A DNA stretch of 64,000 nucleotides from Acanthochlamys bracteata. Taxonomy: Eukaryota > Streptophyta > Magnoliopsida > Pandanales > Velloziaceae. The translations under genes were made by a program, and so were the position numbers. The DNA is taken from NCBI GenBank assembly GCA_019914995.1, contig CM034128.1, positions 7,132,501 to 7,196,500 of the forward strand. Reading direction: 5' to 3'. The notes beneath the pieces are model-generated. The model searched no databases, was not told the origin of the DNA, and saw only the letters and a program-made list of their open reading frames with translations. This document shows positions 1 through 10,969 of this stretch, in pieces; position 1 is the first letter of the stretch; the number at the start of each line of letters is the position of its first letter.

Positions 1-1879
1 TACATACGCATTTGCTTTTGATTTTTAAATCCTTATGCGTGAAGCCTTCACACAAATACGTCCTGATTGAATTATAGGAAGTTTCGAAACCATGAACGCG
101 CCAAGCTAACGATCACTGTCACAATCAAAACTTCTTAACCAAGGCAATGAAACCATTCAAAACTGGTCCAGCCGTGGCGAATTTTGAGCGCATCCCGGCC
201 GCACTTGAGATTTCAAATTACAACCCGCTCCAAATTGGCGCGGGGGTGTTCACGAGATTCTTTAAATTAACCATTTATATAAGTTAAACCCCAACAATAG
301 CTGCTACTAGATTTAGCCAATCACAATCCAGCACGTAACTAGCCGCTACTGTGTATTGCGCGCTCACACCTGACACCAGCCGGCGTGGTCGGTTTCATAT
401 TAAACCGAACGGTTTTCTAATTTACTGTTAGTACTAATGTGTAATTACTTATAAGAAGGGCCCACGTGGGTGGGAAATCCCGGTGGGCAGCGTAAAACTG
501 GTCCAACTCCAAGCGCATACTTCGTTCACACGAAACGTGTGGGTGTTCATGGGTATATTGGTAAATTCTTGCCTGCTTGTTGTATTGAGGTGGGATGAAA
601 GGAAAATTCCAAGTCACGTGGAAACAACGCGTCAAAGCAACGGAAAGGTCCAACTCCAAAGTTGCCCGAGCCCATCATTAAATCCCTTTACTTTAATCTA
701 ATTTAATTCATTATTGTCAATTACTTTTGTGCCCTTGATATGCTATCGGTCGTGTTTTAAATATTCGTAATTTTATTTTTCTTACCAGATTTTAAGCTCC
801 GAACAATTTTTATGTTTCAATTATATAAAAAACTCAAAATTCTACTTTTATATGCGAAACTCTAATTTTAATTTTTTTATTTATATATTTTCTAATATAA
901 TTATATATTTTAACTTTTAATATACTTTTAAAATCTATTGAAATACTAATATTAAACTTTATTTTTATTTTATTTTTCAAAAAAATTTATTTTTTTTATT
1001 TTTATGAAATTTAATTATAAATATTTAAAACATCGTGGAGAGAGTTAAGGGTGTCGTGGGGCACGTGATTGATTTCAACAGCTACGGTGATGACGACTAC
1101 AGAGTACAGAAGCTATTAGTAATTTGGTATGAGGTCCATCTTTTGGGCCTTGTTTCACGAGCACGCAAACAGCGTACCAGAATTTGTTTCAATCAACAAT
1201 GATGCTTTCCTGGGTCAGTTTTTGTAATACTGGAACGTTTCTAAGGATATAATTGGAAGTAAATATGAGCGCCAAAATTAAGGAAGGCAAAATTAGTAAA
1301 AAAAAAGAAGAAGAAAAGCGCCAAAGTAAAAGCAACGAAAGGTGGCGGTTTCAAATTGACCGAAAGGAAGGAAGGTGTTGTGTTTTTTCCACTTTCAGAA
1401 AACGGGCGCAAAAGAAATTTTAGAAATAAATAAGAAATATGTTCTGGATCATTTATCTTTCATTTATTTACGTTTACGTTTCAATTTTCTTGAAAATTCC
1501 AAGAGTTAGACTCTTTCGTTTTCACTTTTCAAATATATATACGGTGTACAACGCAGAAAAAGTTTTGACCGAACTCTTTTTCTTTTCTTTTGCATGATGG
1601 GTTTAATTCTTTGGATTAACAGAGTGGAATAGATTAGAGAATGATATATACGGTGAATAAATAGTGAATATATATTGCCTGTTTAAAAGATTACTAGGGA
1701 TAACATAGACAATAATATAAAAACAGTAGTACTAGTGAGAGGAAAAAAAATTCAAAGGGGACTCAAAAAGAGAGAGAAAGAAAAGAAAGGAGGAAAGAGG
1801 GAGGCAAAGGAACATGGCAGCATTTGTTCATCAGCAATCCACATAATCTTCTTCTTCTTCTGTTTTCTTCACTCAATCA
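1..1879. other. Upstream intergenic DNA and probable 5' region of the GATA gene
   Basis: No convincing gene lies here. Positions 1-700 have mixed composition, 700-1020 are very AT-rich, and 1730-1879 become purine- then pyrimidine-rich with CTT runs, as is common in plant 5' leaders. The element GGTCCAACTCCAA occurs twice, near 499 and 647. An open frame at 1735-2067 exists, but it has low-complexity lysine/phenylalanine content and overlaps the better-supported GATA reading, so I treat it as a chance frame. The transcription start cannot be fixed from sequence alone. Confidence 0.5.
463..1067. promoter_or_regulatory. Three G-box cores (CACGTG) upstream of the GATA gene
   Basis: CACGTG occurs at 463-468 (inside the palindrome CCCACGTGGG), at 615-620 (TCACGTGG) and at 1062-1067 (GCACGTGA). 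CACGTG is the known binding core of plant bZIP and bHLH factors, including PIF-type light regulators. The sites lie about 0.8-1.4 kb upstream of the GATA start codon, so their use by this gene is an inference. No other gene was recognised nearby. Confidence 0.4.
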
Positions 1880-3305
1880 ATGCTTCACCACCAACCTCTC
1901 TTCCCTTCTTATTCTTCTCCTTTCCTTCATCATCACCCCTCTTTTCCTTCTCGTTTCTCTTCATCACAGGTAATAACAACAATCCATCCATGGAAAGTCT
2001 TCGAAAGTTGATTCCTTCATTTTGTTTAACAGAAAGTTTTGCTTTGCTTGGTTTGTGGTTTAGGTAGAGAAAGAGGGTTCAGGGATGGAGATAACGGCGC
2101 TGAAGAAAAGCAAGAGACCGGAGTTCCAACAACAACAGCAACAGCAGCAGAGCGTTGCTGCGGAGTTGAACTACAACTGGGCAGCGGAGTTAACGAGTGG
2201 AGGGGGAGGGTTTCTGGGAGATGAGTTCTCCGTCGACGACTTACTTGATTTCGAAGGACTCGCTGAAGACGAAGAAGGAAAGCTCGCTGATGGAGAGCGC
2301 CGGACGCCGGAGAAGTTGAAAGGTTCTCCCTCGCCGCCTGCCTCCGTCGTCTCGGTTCAACCTTCTCCACCGCCCACTGAAATTGGGGTTCCCGTAAGTT
2401 ATTCTTCTTCTTCCCAAATTCAACTGCAACGTTTCAGTTTTTCAAAGAACTTAACAAAAAGATCGATTTCGGGTTTTTAAAAAATTTGAAATCAGCAGGC
2501 GGCAGATGAAGCGGAGCTGGAGTGGGTTTCTCGCTTCGTAGACGACTCGTACACGGAGTTCCCACCGTGCGCCACCGCCGCAGCCGCCATACCCGTCGTA
2601 GTGACAACCGCTGGGAAATTTTCGTGCACGAAAGTTGCCGATGATTCCTTGAAAAGGCCGGTGCCATTGGCGTTCGAGCCGTTGATTCCCGTGAAATCCA
2701 AACGAAGCGAAAGGAGGAGAATTGCCGGCGCCGGCTGTTGGTCTTCTTCTTCAACCTCGTCGACAACAACAGCCACTACAACTACTTACCATTCGCCGTC
2801 GTCATCTTCGTCCTGTGCTTCATCTCCTTCATCGCATGCTTGCCTGGTTTACGAGCACTACCCAAGCTTTGCCAGCACCGACGTTTTCTGCCCTGAACAA
2901 CCTCAATTAATCAAGAAGCCAAACAAGCACCAGAACCAAAACAAGAAGCTCAAGTACAAGAAGCGCGGCCGCAAACCGAAGCAGCAGAACAATAATTACT
3001 ACCAGCATCAGCAGAAAATGGCCGGAGCACAGCACCATAGCACGGCGGCAAGTGGCGGAGGTGAGCGGCGTTGCAGTCACTGCGGTGTTAGCAAAACGCC
3101 ACAGTGGAGAGCAGGACCCTTGGGAGCAAAAACCCTCTGTAACGCCTGTGGCGTTCGGTTCAAGTCAGGCCGACTGTTGCCCGAGTACAGACCAGCGTGT
3201 AGCCCAACGTTCTCCGCCGCGTTACATTCAAATTCTCACCGGAAAGTTCTCGAAATGCGCCGGAAGAAAGAAGAACTCACCGTCGCTTCGGTTCCGGTTT
3301 CCTGA
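1880..3305 (+). CDS. GATA-type zinc-finger transcription factor (subfamily A, GATA5/6/7-like)
   Basis: This is a sequence-specific nuclear DNA-binding factor for WGATAR sites. Exons are 1880-1969, 2064-2393 and 2499-3305 (2496 is an equally in-frame acceptor), giving 408 aa. If translation instead starts at the ATG at 2085, the protein has 371 aa. The single finger is C-X2-C-X18-C-X2-C at 3072-3150 (residues about 332-357), with the plant signature TPQWRAGP and [13 protein letters not shown]. It is followed by [13 protein letters not shown] and the basic [13 protein letters not shown] tail typical of subfamily A. Upstream lie an acidic [12 protein letters not shown] segment, the conserved [11 protein letters not shown] motif right after the second intron, a serine/threonine-rich tract and a basic KKRGRKPK nuclear-localisation or AT-hook-like patch. 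The first exon encodes 30 residues starting [11 protein letters not shown] and joins through a 94-bp intron in frame to the codons before ATG 2085. I think this longer N-terminus is real, but only transcripts can prove it. The family is certain; the exact orthologue is not. Confidence 0.9.
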
Positions 3306-4779
3306 CCGGTTAGGTTCGGTTTGGTTCAGCAGTTGTACATTTTGGTCCTTGGGTTTAATTTTTCTTCCCTCTTTATGACTGTAGTTAATGTAACGGATGG
3401 GTTGGGCTTTTTCTTTTCTTAAACTAGTTATTTAGTGATGAACCAGGTTTAGGCGTTGGAAATTTTATTGTTAGGTTTTAGTGAGTAGTGGGTAGATCGA
3501 GAGGAAGTGGTTTGTTTTGTTTTGTAGCTTTTTGGTTTTTATTTTGTTTTGTTTTTTAGGATCAGTGGCAAGCTACCTCTTTTGGTTATTTTTTATTAAA
3601 GGAGGGAAGAAGGAAGGAGATGAGGAACAGGAGAAACTCGAGTTTACATTCTGTGGGATTGAGAATTATAGTATCTGTTCCGACTGAATTTTTCTTTTGC
3701 TCCGTATTCTGATTATCTATCTAAGATTTTCATCAGAAAAAAGAACGTGCAAGAAGTGGAGGAAAGGGGTTCAAGGGTTTGAAAGGATGATGATATTTGT
3801 GCTGTTACATACATCCGTCGAAATATAATTCATTGGTAGCTTTTAAATTGGTACGATGTTTTAATGCTAACATTGATGAAGTTAGTTTTGCTTTCCGCTA
3901 CCGTTGGCCTTGGATGTTAACATGAAGCTACGATCTGGCAAATTTAAATGTGTCTATTATATTATATTCTAGGTACATCCATTCAGACGTTTATTCATTC
4001 CGAACAATTTTGGGATGTGTAGGAATTTTGGTTTCATTTTTGTAGTTGTAGAATCAATAGGCTTAAGATGTGGTCTTTCGCCGTTTTGCTTGTTATATTA
4101 CACTTGAGATGTATATTTTCCAAGCGTTTTGATGGCCAGCTGTTAATTTAAGTTTCAAAAACAAGTCTTTCTTGAATCAGCTAGCTGAGACCATGGTGTG
4201 CTTTTAGGTGATGCCAGCAAATCTCCATTACTATTTCTGTTGTTTTAGTGCAGTCATGCAGTTAGTGGATAGCTGGTGTCCGTTTCGTTCCTAACTCAAA
4301 CCAAACCCAATTAAACAAACCTCGAAGGATAATAAAGGCGAAGAACCCTTAAAACAATTTGTTTGGCCATGGCAATATGTGTACGGCTGATGTGGGTCGT
4401 ATCAATAACAAAACCATTAATCTTGGCAATTGGATCACACTAGTCTTGTGGTTTATCTTCCTAAACTACAACTACTTTTGGTATTGCTCCATGAATAAAT
4501 CATGAGAGGCAAAATTGAGTTGTAGTTGTACTAGTGTAGCTTAGACGATGCATGATAAAATCAGGAACCCCACATGAACAACTTGATGTTGTCTCTCCCA
4601 TTCTTTTCAATTGCGCTACGATCTTCCCTAGCTAACCAAGTGCGCTTTGACACTGTACCCATGCGAGCCTATGTTTGCTCCCTTGTAAGTCTTAACTATG
4701 AAATGGAAACAAACAGGAATGATATTTGCCACTCTTGTAGAAGCTATCACAGTTTCAAGTGACTTGCATGATGGCTCTA
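3306..4779. other. GATA 3' flank and intergenic DNA
   Basis: The first 300-600 bases are T-rich and G/T-rich and are probably the 3' untranslated region. No clear AATAAA-type signal could be chosen with confidence. The remainder has no open frame that resembles a known protein. A 62-codon frame at 4574-4762 is unsupported. Confidence 0.5.
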
Positions 4780-5060
4780 ATGCCCGCCGTACTTTTGCAT
4801 GATAAGTATGTCACATGTTAAAAAAATAAAAAACATGAGATTCCACTTGTTATGCGATCGAAAGGAGTTGGAAATACTGGAATTTACTCAATCTAAACTA
4901 AGGAAACTCAAACTAATTTTATTAGTCAAGTTCTCTCCCCTCGATAAGAGGTGTACAACACTTATTACTATTACCGAGAGTTTCCATCTTAATAGAATTC
5001 CCAAATACAATAAACTCCTACTAACTACCTTTCTAGATAACTAGAGTTTCTAAAAGGAAC
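4780..5060 (-). mobile_element. Probable LTR remnant downstream of the minus-strand gypsy relic
   Basis: Read on the minus strand this stretch resembles the U3/R part of plant gypsy LTRs: alternating GAGTTT, GGAAACTC and TTAGTAGGAGTTT words, and a segment reading GTGTACACCTCTTATCGAGG followed by AATAA-rich text. It lies exactly where the 3' LTR should be relative to the adjacent minus-strand gypsy coding relic. No second LTR or clean TG/CA ends are visible, so the limits are approximate. Confidence 0.35.
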
Positions 5061-5369
5061 TCAAACACTTGCAACACCCAGTCAGCTAATGTCCACTAAA
5101 TAGCATCGGAATGCATGTCAACTGCATCCGAGTGTTCAGCAATTGCACCCTGGTGTATAACAACTGCACCCGAGTGACCAGGTACAATCTGGGGCACCGT
5201 AAGCTGTCAGCACTTGTGCCCAGAAAAATCCTGCAGCTAATTGTAGGCCGCCTTTTCATTCTTAGCCGCTCTATTCTGGCATTCCTCACGCTCGCTGGAT
5301 CTTGCATATCATTCCCTTTTCTTTGAAAATAGGCATCACCTCCGATGCCAACTGGAGCTAACGATGCGT

Positions 5370-7260
5370 CAATAGCACGCCTATCAATCACCACTTTGAA
5401 GAGAGGACGTGCATCCTTAAACTAAAAATACATGAAACACATGATGGAATTTCAAAGTAGAAGGCAAGTCGAGACGATAAGCCACTGGTCCAACAACTTC
5501 TATTATTGAATAAGGACCATACTAACGGAAACAGAGCTTATGCGATCGTTGTTCTGCCACAAATGATTGGTAATGAGGCTGCAATTTGAGAAGCACTTGA
5601 TCTGCATGATGCTATTACTTCTCTCGCCTATAGCCATCAACATATTTTGTGCTTGATAATGATGACGAAGTTATTGGAGATTGACATCCTGTTTCCGCAA
5701 CTTGATGCCTAGTTCGTGTGTGTGATTCAGCCTTATCAAAAACAAAACCAAGGGATAGGGCAGCCTATTGTAAAAGGCTTCGAACCGTGTCAGCTTAGAG
5801 GCCGAATATGTGATGGTATTATAGTAATACTCAACCAAATGTAACAAGTTGATCCAGTTGTGAGGATTGTCACTAACAAAACATCAAAGATATGCTTACA
5901 GAACGCAGTTAATTATCTCTGTTTGACCTGCTTATAAGCCGTGCCAGTGTGCATCATTCCTTGAAGGCGGCGCATCTCCTTTCAGAATGAACTCTTCAAG
6001 ATCAAGCCTCGATCGCAAATAATAGAGTCCTGGAAGCTATGTCAATATACAATCTCCCTAGCAAACACGCTTGGTATTTCAGACAGTGTGTAGTGTACGG
6101 ATGTTTTAAGTGCTGCAAAGTGCAGGTATCTAGAGAAGCGATCAATAAGTACGAAGGTTATGTTCATACCTATGGAGATAGACAACCCTTCGATAAATCC
6201 ATCGATATGTCCATCCTAATTTTGTTAGGGAATCAGAATAGGTTGCAAGAGGTCTGCTAGCCGCAAACATTTTGTCTTTGCGCGGTCACATGTAGCACAA
6301 GCTGCAATATAATTTTGGACATCTTAAGTCGTACTTGGCCAATGAAATTATTGTATGAACAGCTTGTACATGCGAAACTACCCCTTATCTGTTCCTTCGA
6401 CTGAGTTGTGTACTTCATACAAATAGTTGTGTACGCACACTTTATTTCTCACCTAGATCATATACTTGTAGAGAAAAATTCTCATTTGTTAGCTTCAAGT
6501 CTGATCATGTCTGTTTAGTGACTGCTTGTAGTAGCTCGGCTATTGATGCATCTTCTTGCTGGACGAGTCGTAAATTGTCTCAAAAGGAGTGTTGCAACTT
6601 GGTGAAGGCAGCTAGAGAGGCAAAAGACTAGTGGAGAAGTACATGGGCAGCCATATTTTGAGCTCCTGAATAGTAAGCAATTTGATAATCGTACCAGAGC
6701 AGCTTCATTAACCACTTGTGTTTTTCCAGTGTATATAATCATTTTCTAAAAAATATTTCAAACTCAGGTGATCTTTTTTATTCGTGAACTGCTTTACAAG
6801 TATGCCTCCACCTCTACACTACAAGGATTAACGCCAGAAGCTTCTTTTCATAAGTTGACTTGCGTTGAGTTGTGGAGGACAACCGTTCCAATTTAAAACG
6901 TAGTGGGCATGCTATGATGTGAGTACACCCGTTAGACCTTTATTTGGTACATCCTTTATAGGGTGGAAGAAGCTTGAAAATCTAGCGAAGCAAGGATCAT
7001 TATTGTATGATAGGGCTCTTTAAGGACTAGAATGCGGCTGCTTTTAGACTATAGTAGAGGCTTCCTTCTTCAATGAAGTAGTCAAGGGCGCTGCGATGAT
7101 TCCATATCCCTTGACAAACCTCTTATACTACTTTGAAAGTCCCAAGAAGCCCCTTAGATCGGTGGATGTAGTGGGTATTGGCCAATCCGTTATTACTTTT
7201 ATATTTATTGGATCAATAGATATATTGTGCTCGAAAATTAGATATGTTTTCGTGTAACAG
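5370..7260 (-). pseudogene. Ty3/gypsy polyprotein relic (RT, RNase H, integrase)
   Basis: This is a dead LTR-retrotransposon pol gene with many stops and frameshifts. Reading the minus strand from high to low coordinates, 7250-7095 gives the end of the reverse transcriptase palm region (VITDWPIPTT, then LRGFLGLSKYYKRFVKGYG). 7090-6950 continues into IAAPLTT and LALPDF-like text leading to RNase H. 6330-6120 gives integrase pieces (CATCDRAK, LLQPI, FIEGLSIS, FVLIDRFSRYLHF). 5640-5400 gives the integrase C-terminus (VLLKLQPHYQS, then YGPYSIIEVVGPVAYRLDLP and FHHVFHV). All belong to the plant Ty3/gypsy lineage. The order of domains (RT before integrase) supports gypsy rather than copia. No intact frame longer than about 100 codons remains. 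Confidence 0.8.
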
Positions 7261-9000
7261 GTCTCAAAATTGAATCATTGCTTATAAAATGAAAGATTAA
7301 CGAATCACGAGAGGTGAAAAAGCAACAATTTTATATGTTCTACCAGTATACCATTCGACATTTATGTAGATCAACGTAAGGGGCCTTTGGCAATGTGTTT
7401 GGCGTTACTCTTCGTTCCAAAATCAAATTTTCATATTTCTCAGTAAATTTTTTATAGTATTTTAATAATATTTTCTAAAAAACTTTAAATTAAGTGCACT
7501 CTAATTTATTTATTTTTTAAGCACTTGAAAATGTCCCAAATAGTACTACTAGGTAATCATTCAATACGATTTAGGTAACAAATCAATTAAAAAGCAATTG
7601 CGTGGAATACGTAATGCGTGTTGTACACTATTATTTGTAAAAGATAGCGTTCATGGTTGATAGAACTTCTATGAAATTGCAACATGAAAATTCGACTCGA
7701 TCCAATTAATTGATTTTACAAAAGAAGGCGCATCATATATTTCATGTACAAGTAGTAATGGAACTAGAAAGTTTGATTTGAGGATGCAATACATAACTAC
7801 TAACAAGTTGGGGACAAAAGGCAAATTTTCTTAACAATTATAGAGCGAATTGAGAAAATTAAGGGCTTTAGGAAGTCAAGAGTTAGAATAAGATGATGGC
7901 TTCAGAAACAGAGATTATTAGCTGTTGTAACCTATACATTGTTGTTATTTGGTATGACTATAAGAACTTAATAGAACGAATTAGGTAACTTAACACGCAA
8001 AACCAAGTTGGTCTTTGACATTACTAGGATGATCACATTCCAACTTCAAAGGTTATTCTAGTTCAACGTTCAAATATCAAAAGTGCCTTTGTTTTTTTTA
8101 TAACACAAGTCTCAGCGAGTGCCTTATACACAAAAATATTTGTTCATATGTGATGAATTTTATCGAAGATTAATAGCCCTATCTCTTAACGAAACCACAT
8201 AACTGCTTTAGAAAATGCACGAATAATAACGGAGTTCTTCAATACATACCATTTACTAACGAAGATTAGCAATAGTAGTTCTTATTTCATAGTCCATATT
8301 TCAGACAACGGTCATTTTGGTAGCTGGCCAACAAATACCCATTCTTTCACAATTAGAGTTATACTAATGCATTCCCATAAGCTAGAAAGTGAAATTTCTA
8401 GCTACCAAATAGTTCTTTAGGATATAGGAGTTGGAAGGATAGGTAACTGGAGAAGCCATAAGGCTACTGGCTCCTAAGCCAGAGTTTGGGAAGAGAAAAA
8501 GTTGCAGTAAACATTCTTTAACAATAGATATTGATGCATGAAAGGATAAGAAGAGAATTCTTTTTTTGTTTGTCTATGACCAGGCTTTTTAGTGAAAAGA
8601 CGAAAGAGGAGAAAAAAAATAAGTTGGAGTGAATTTACTTTATCCTGTTTCTTGAGTGTTTTCTAGAATTCATTCAAATTCTAAAGATAGTTGCCAAAAA
8701 GCTCTTTTAGAATTTTCTGCCTTCACATTGAAATAATGAGAAACGTTTCCAAATTATAGTTTTATTGATTATCCAGGGCACACAATGTCAATGTGAAAGC
8801 TAGTTAGTTATTATTGCTAAACATAATAATGAGGGCATGTTTTTGTAAAGAATTAGATAAGATAGAGAGTAAGAAATAAAGAATTCTTCAGCAATTAATT
8901 TTGAATTTTGAAATATAAATTGGTTCACTGGTCCTGGTGGAATCATGAATGTAAATTTGACGGATTTGATAAAGAACAACAAATTTGAAAATTTTGTTCT
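7261..9000. other. Intergenic DNA without recognised gene
   Basis: This AT-rich sequence shows only short, featureless open frames (for example 8800-8982 on the minus strand, hydrophobic and low-complexity). The left edge may include further unrecognisable parts of the minus-strand gypsy element. I see no terminal repeats. Confidence 0.5.
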
Positions 9001-9004
9001 ATAG

Positions 9005-9340
9005 ACTAAAGAAACTTTTACCTAAGGATCAATTTGCCTTTGTATCGAGTCGACAGATTTCAGATAATATACTCATTGCTCTTGAGATCCTATGCTCTTT
9101 AAAGAATAACGGAAAGGGTAAAAATGCTAAATGGATATTAAATTGATTTGATTAAAGCTTATGACCGAGTTGAATAGGATTTCTTGGAATCAATTATGTA
9201 TGAAAAGACTTAGGCAACAAATGGTAAGTGGATCATCGCTTGTGTTAGATTTCTCACTACTCTATTATCATTAATGAAGATGTGCGGATATATTTAACCA
9301 ACAAATGTTTCCGTTGAGATCATTTATCTCTATGTATATT
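9005..9340 (+). pseudogene. LINE (non-LTR) reverse transcriptase fragment
   Basis: The plus strand reads RLKKLLPKDQFAFVSSRQIS followed by DNILIALEILCSLKNNGKGK. After stop codons it continues with KAYDRVE and DFLES, and later with a SYSIIINEDV-like piece. These match the plant L1-type reverse transcriptase core: the QSAFVPGR-ISDN motif, then the catalytic-domain lead-in DMSKAYDRVEWDFL, then SYSIINGE. In-frame stops interrupt it at several points and neither the endonuclease nor a poly(A) tail is visible, so this is an old 5'- and 3'-truncated copy. Confidence 0.75.
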
Positions 9341-10960
9341 TATGCTCTAAGACTTTCACCGTCATTATTGTATATTAGGATGGTATGAAGATTAGTAAGA
9401 GTACAAATCAATTGGTCTAGTCCATCCACAAATCATCTTGATAGAAATGCAAGGTCATTATGATGCAAAACACCTTGCACTTGCTCGGGGCTGTAAGTGC
9501 AACGAGGTACCTGGACGTCATGGATGACGCGTATGCCAGCACCTAGATGTGACCTAGGTGCAAGAGTAGGACACCTCTTGTGGCATTACTTTAGAATTTG
9601 CAATTTAGGACTTGTTTTCCACTTTCGACTGTTCCTAGCAGCTTCAAAATACTTATGTCATGAATGGTCAAAGGTAGAATCACATAGGAGTCTGAATACA
9701 CATGCATCCAAAAGGGTCATATTGAGGCCATTATCTTCATACCAACTAGTACTTTGGCTTATATGGAAAGATGAGTGCTTAGGTACCAAACTAATTTGGT
9801 TTCTTTATATCTAAGAAGTTACAATAAGATAGGAATTCTAACCGAATCTAGAATGCCGGTTAAGGCTATCGATACATGTACACATTATCTAAGAACCCGT
9901 AATGGAATTCATTATTTTTCTTCGATTTTACTTTAGTATTTGTCCTAATTATCTTAATGTTAGTTTTAGCTATGATGTCATTTATCGAACTCTTATATGA
10001 GTAGTCAAATTATAGTGTATCAAGTCTTTGTTATGTCGGAATCACTGAAATAATTATCAACTTTGCCAACAATCAATATAGGGAACTTCCAACAAATTTC
10101 TAATAACACCTTTATTTGCAAACCTGATATGCCGAAATCACTAAAATCATAATCACCTTCACTAACAACTAATGCAGTGAACTTCTTGCAAGGTGGAGTA
10201 ACAACGTCATGTATAAACTAAATGTTGTCACTATGTGATATCTCAATACAAGATCAGTTGAATAGATTAGCAACTTTGATTACCCAGCTCTTTGCACTCT
10301 TCATTATTGATCAATCAGAACCCAAAAAAGATATTAACGATCTGCATGAACACATGAATATGTTTAAATCCTCTATTGCTATCCAGTAAAATAATTTACC
10401 CAACCAATCCTTATCAGCACTAGTGATTACTACTACTACACCTTATGTTTACCCTCCACAAGTTTTCCACCTTCAATCTCACACTACAATAATCATTTTA
10501 ATTTCCTACACCCATTGAGCAAACTCTCCTATGTTCATATAGTATCAAACAACACCTTAGGATAATATTCATATAGTGGCGATGTACATTAAGGCGAGGA
10601 GCACTTGTTAGTACCAAACTTTGAGTAGGAATAACCTTTCCACAATTAGGACGACTTGTCCATGGCTTTATTGCACCAATTTGGGCAAAGCGTGATCAAC
10701 AATCTCATTGCAACAACTATCTCAATAAGATCTATAGTTGAGTTTTAAGCTGGTTTTGAAGATTTGTGGACGGTTATGTCCTATGCAATCGAGGAGGATC
10801 TTATGAGGCCCTTTTCTGGTAGACTCTCCAAGCAAATTACCATAAATATCATCACAAGACAACACACAAACTACCCCAGCGGAACATAAACTTCTCCAAA
10901 TTGCATAATATATCATCACAAGACAACACACAAACAGTAACTAGTAAAAGGTTCTTTTCT
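9341..10960. other. Intergenic DNA, probably decayed repeats
   Basis: No protein similarity is recognisable. The frame at 9497-9814 (105 codons) does not resemble any family I know. A direct repeat of the words ATCATCACAAGACAACACACAAAC occurs near 10851 and 10914 in an otherwise featureless stretch. Confidence 0.45.
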
Positions 10961-10969
10961 TGTTACATC

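Noticed and set aside
1735..2067. 110-codon plus-strand frame before the GATA gene
   Set aside because: Low-complexity Lys and Phe runs; it reads through the exon-intron border that gives a better GATA N-terminus in another frame.
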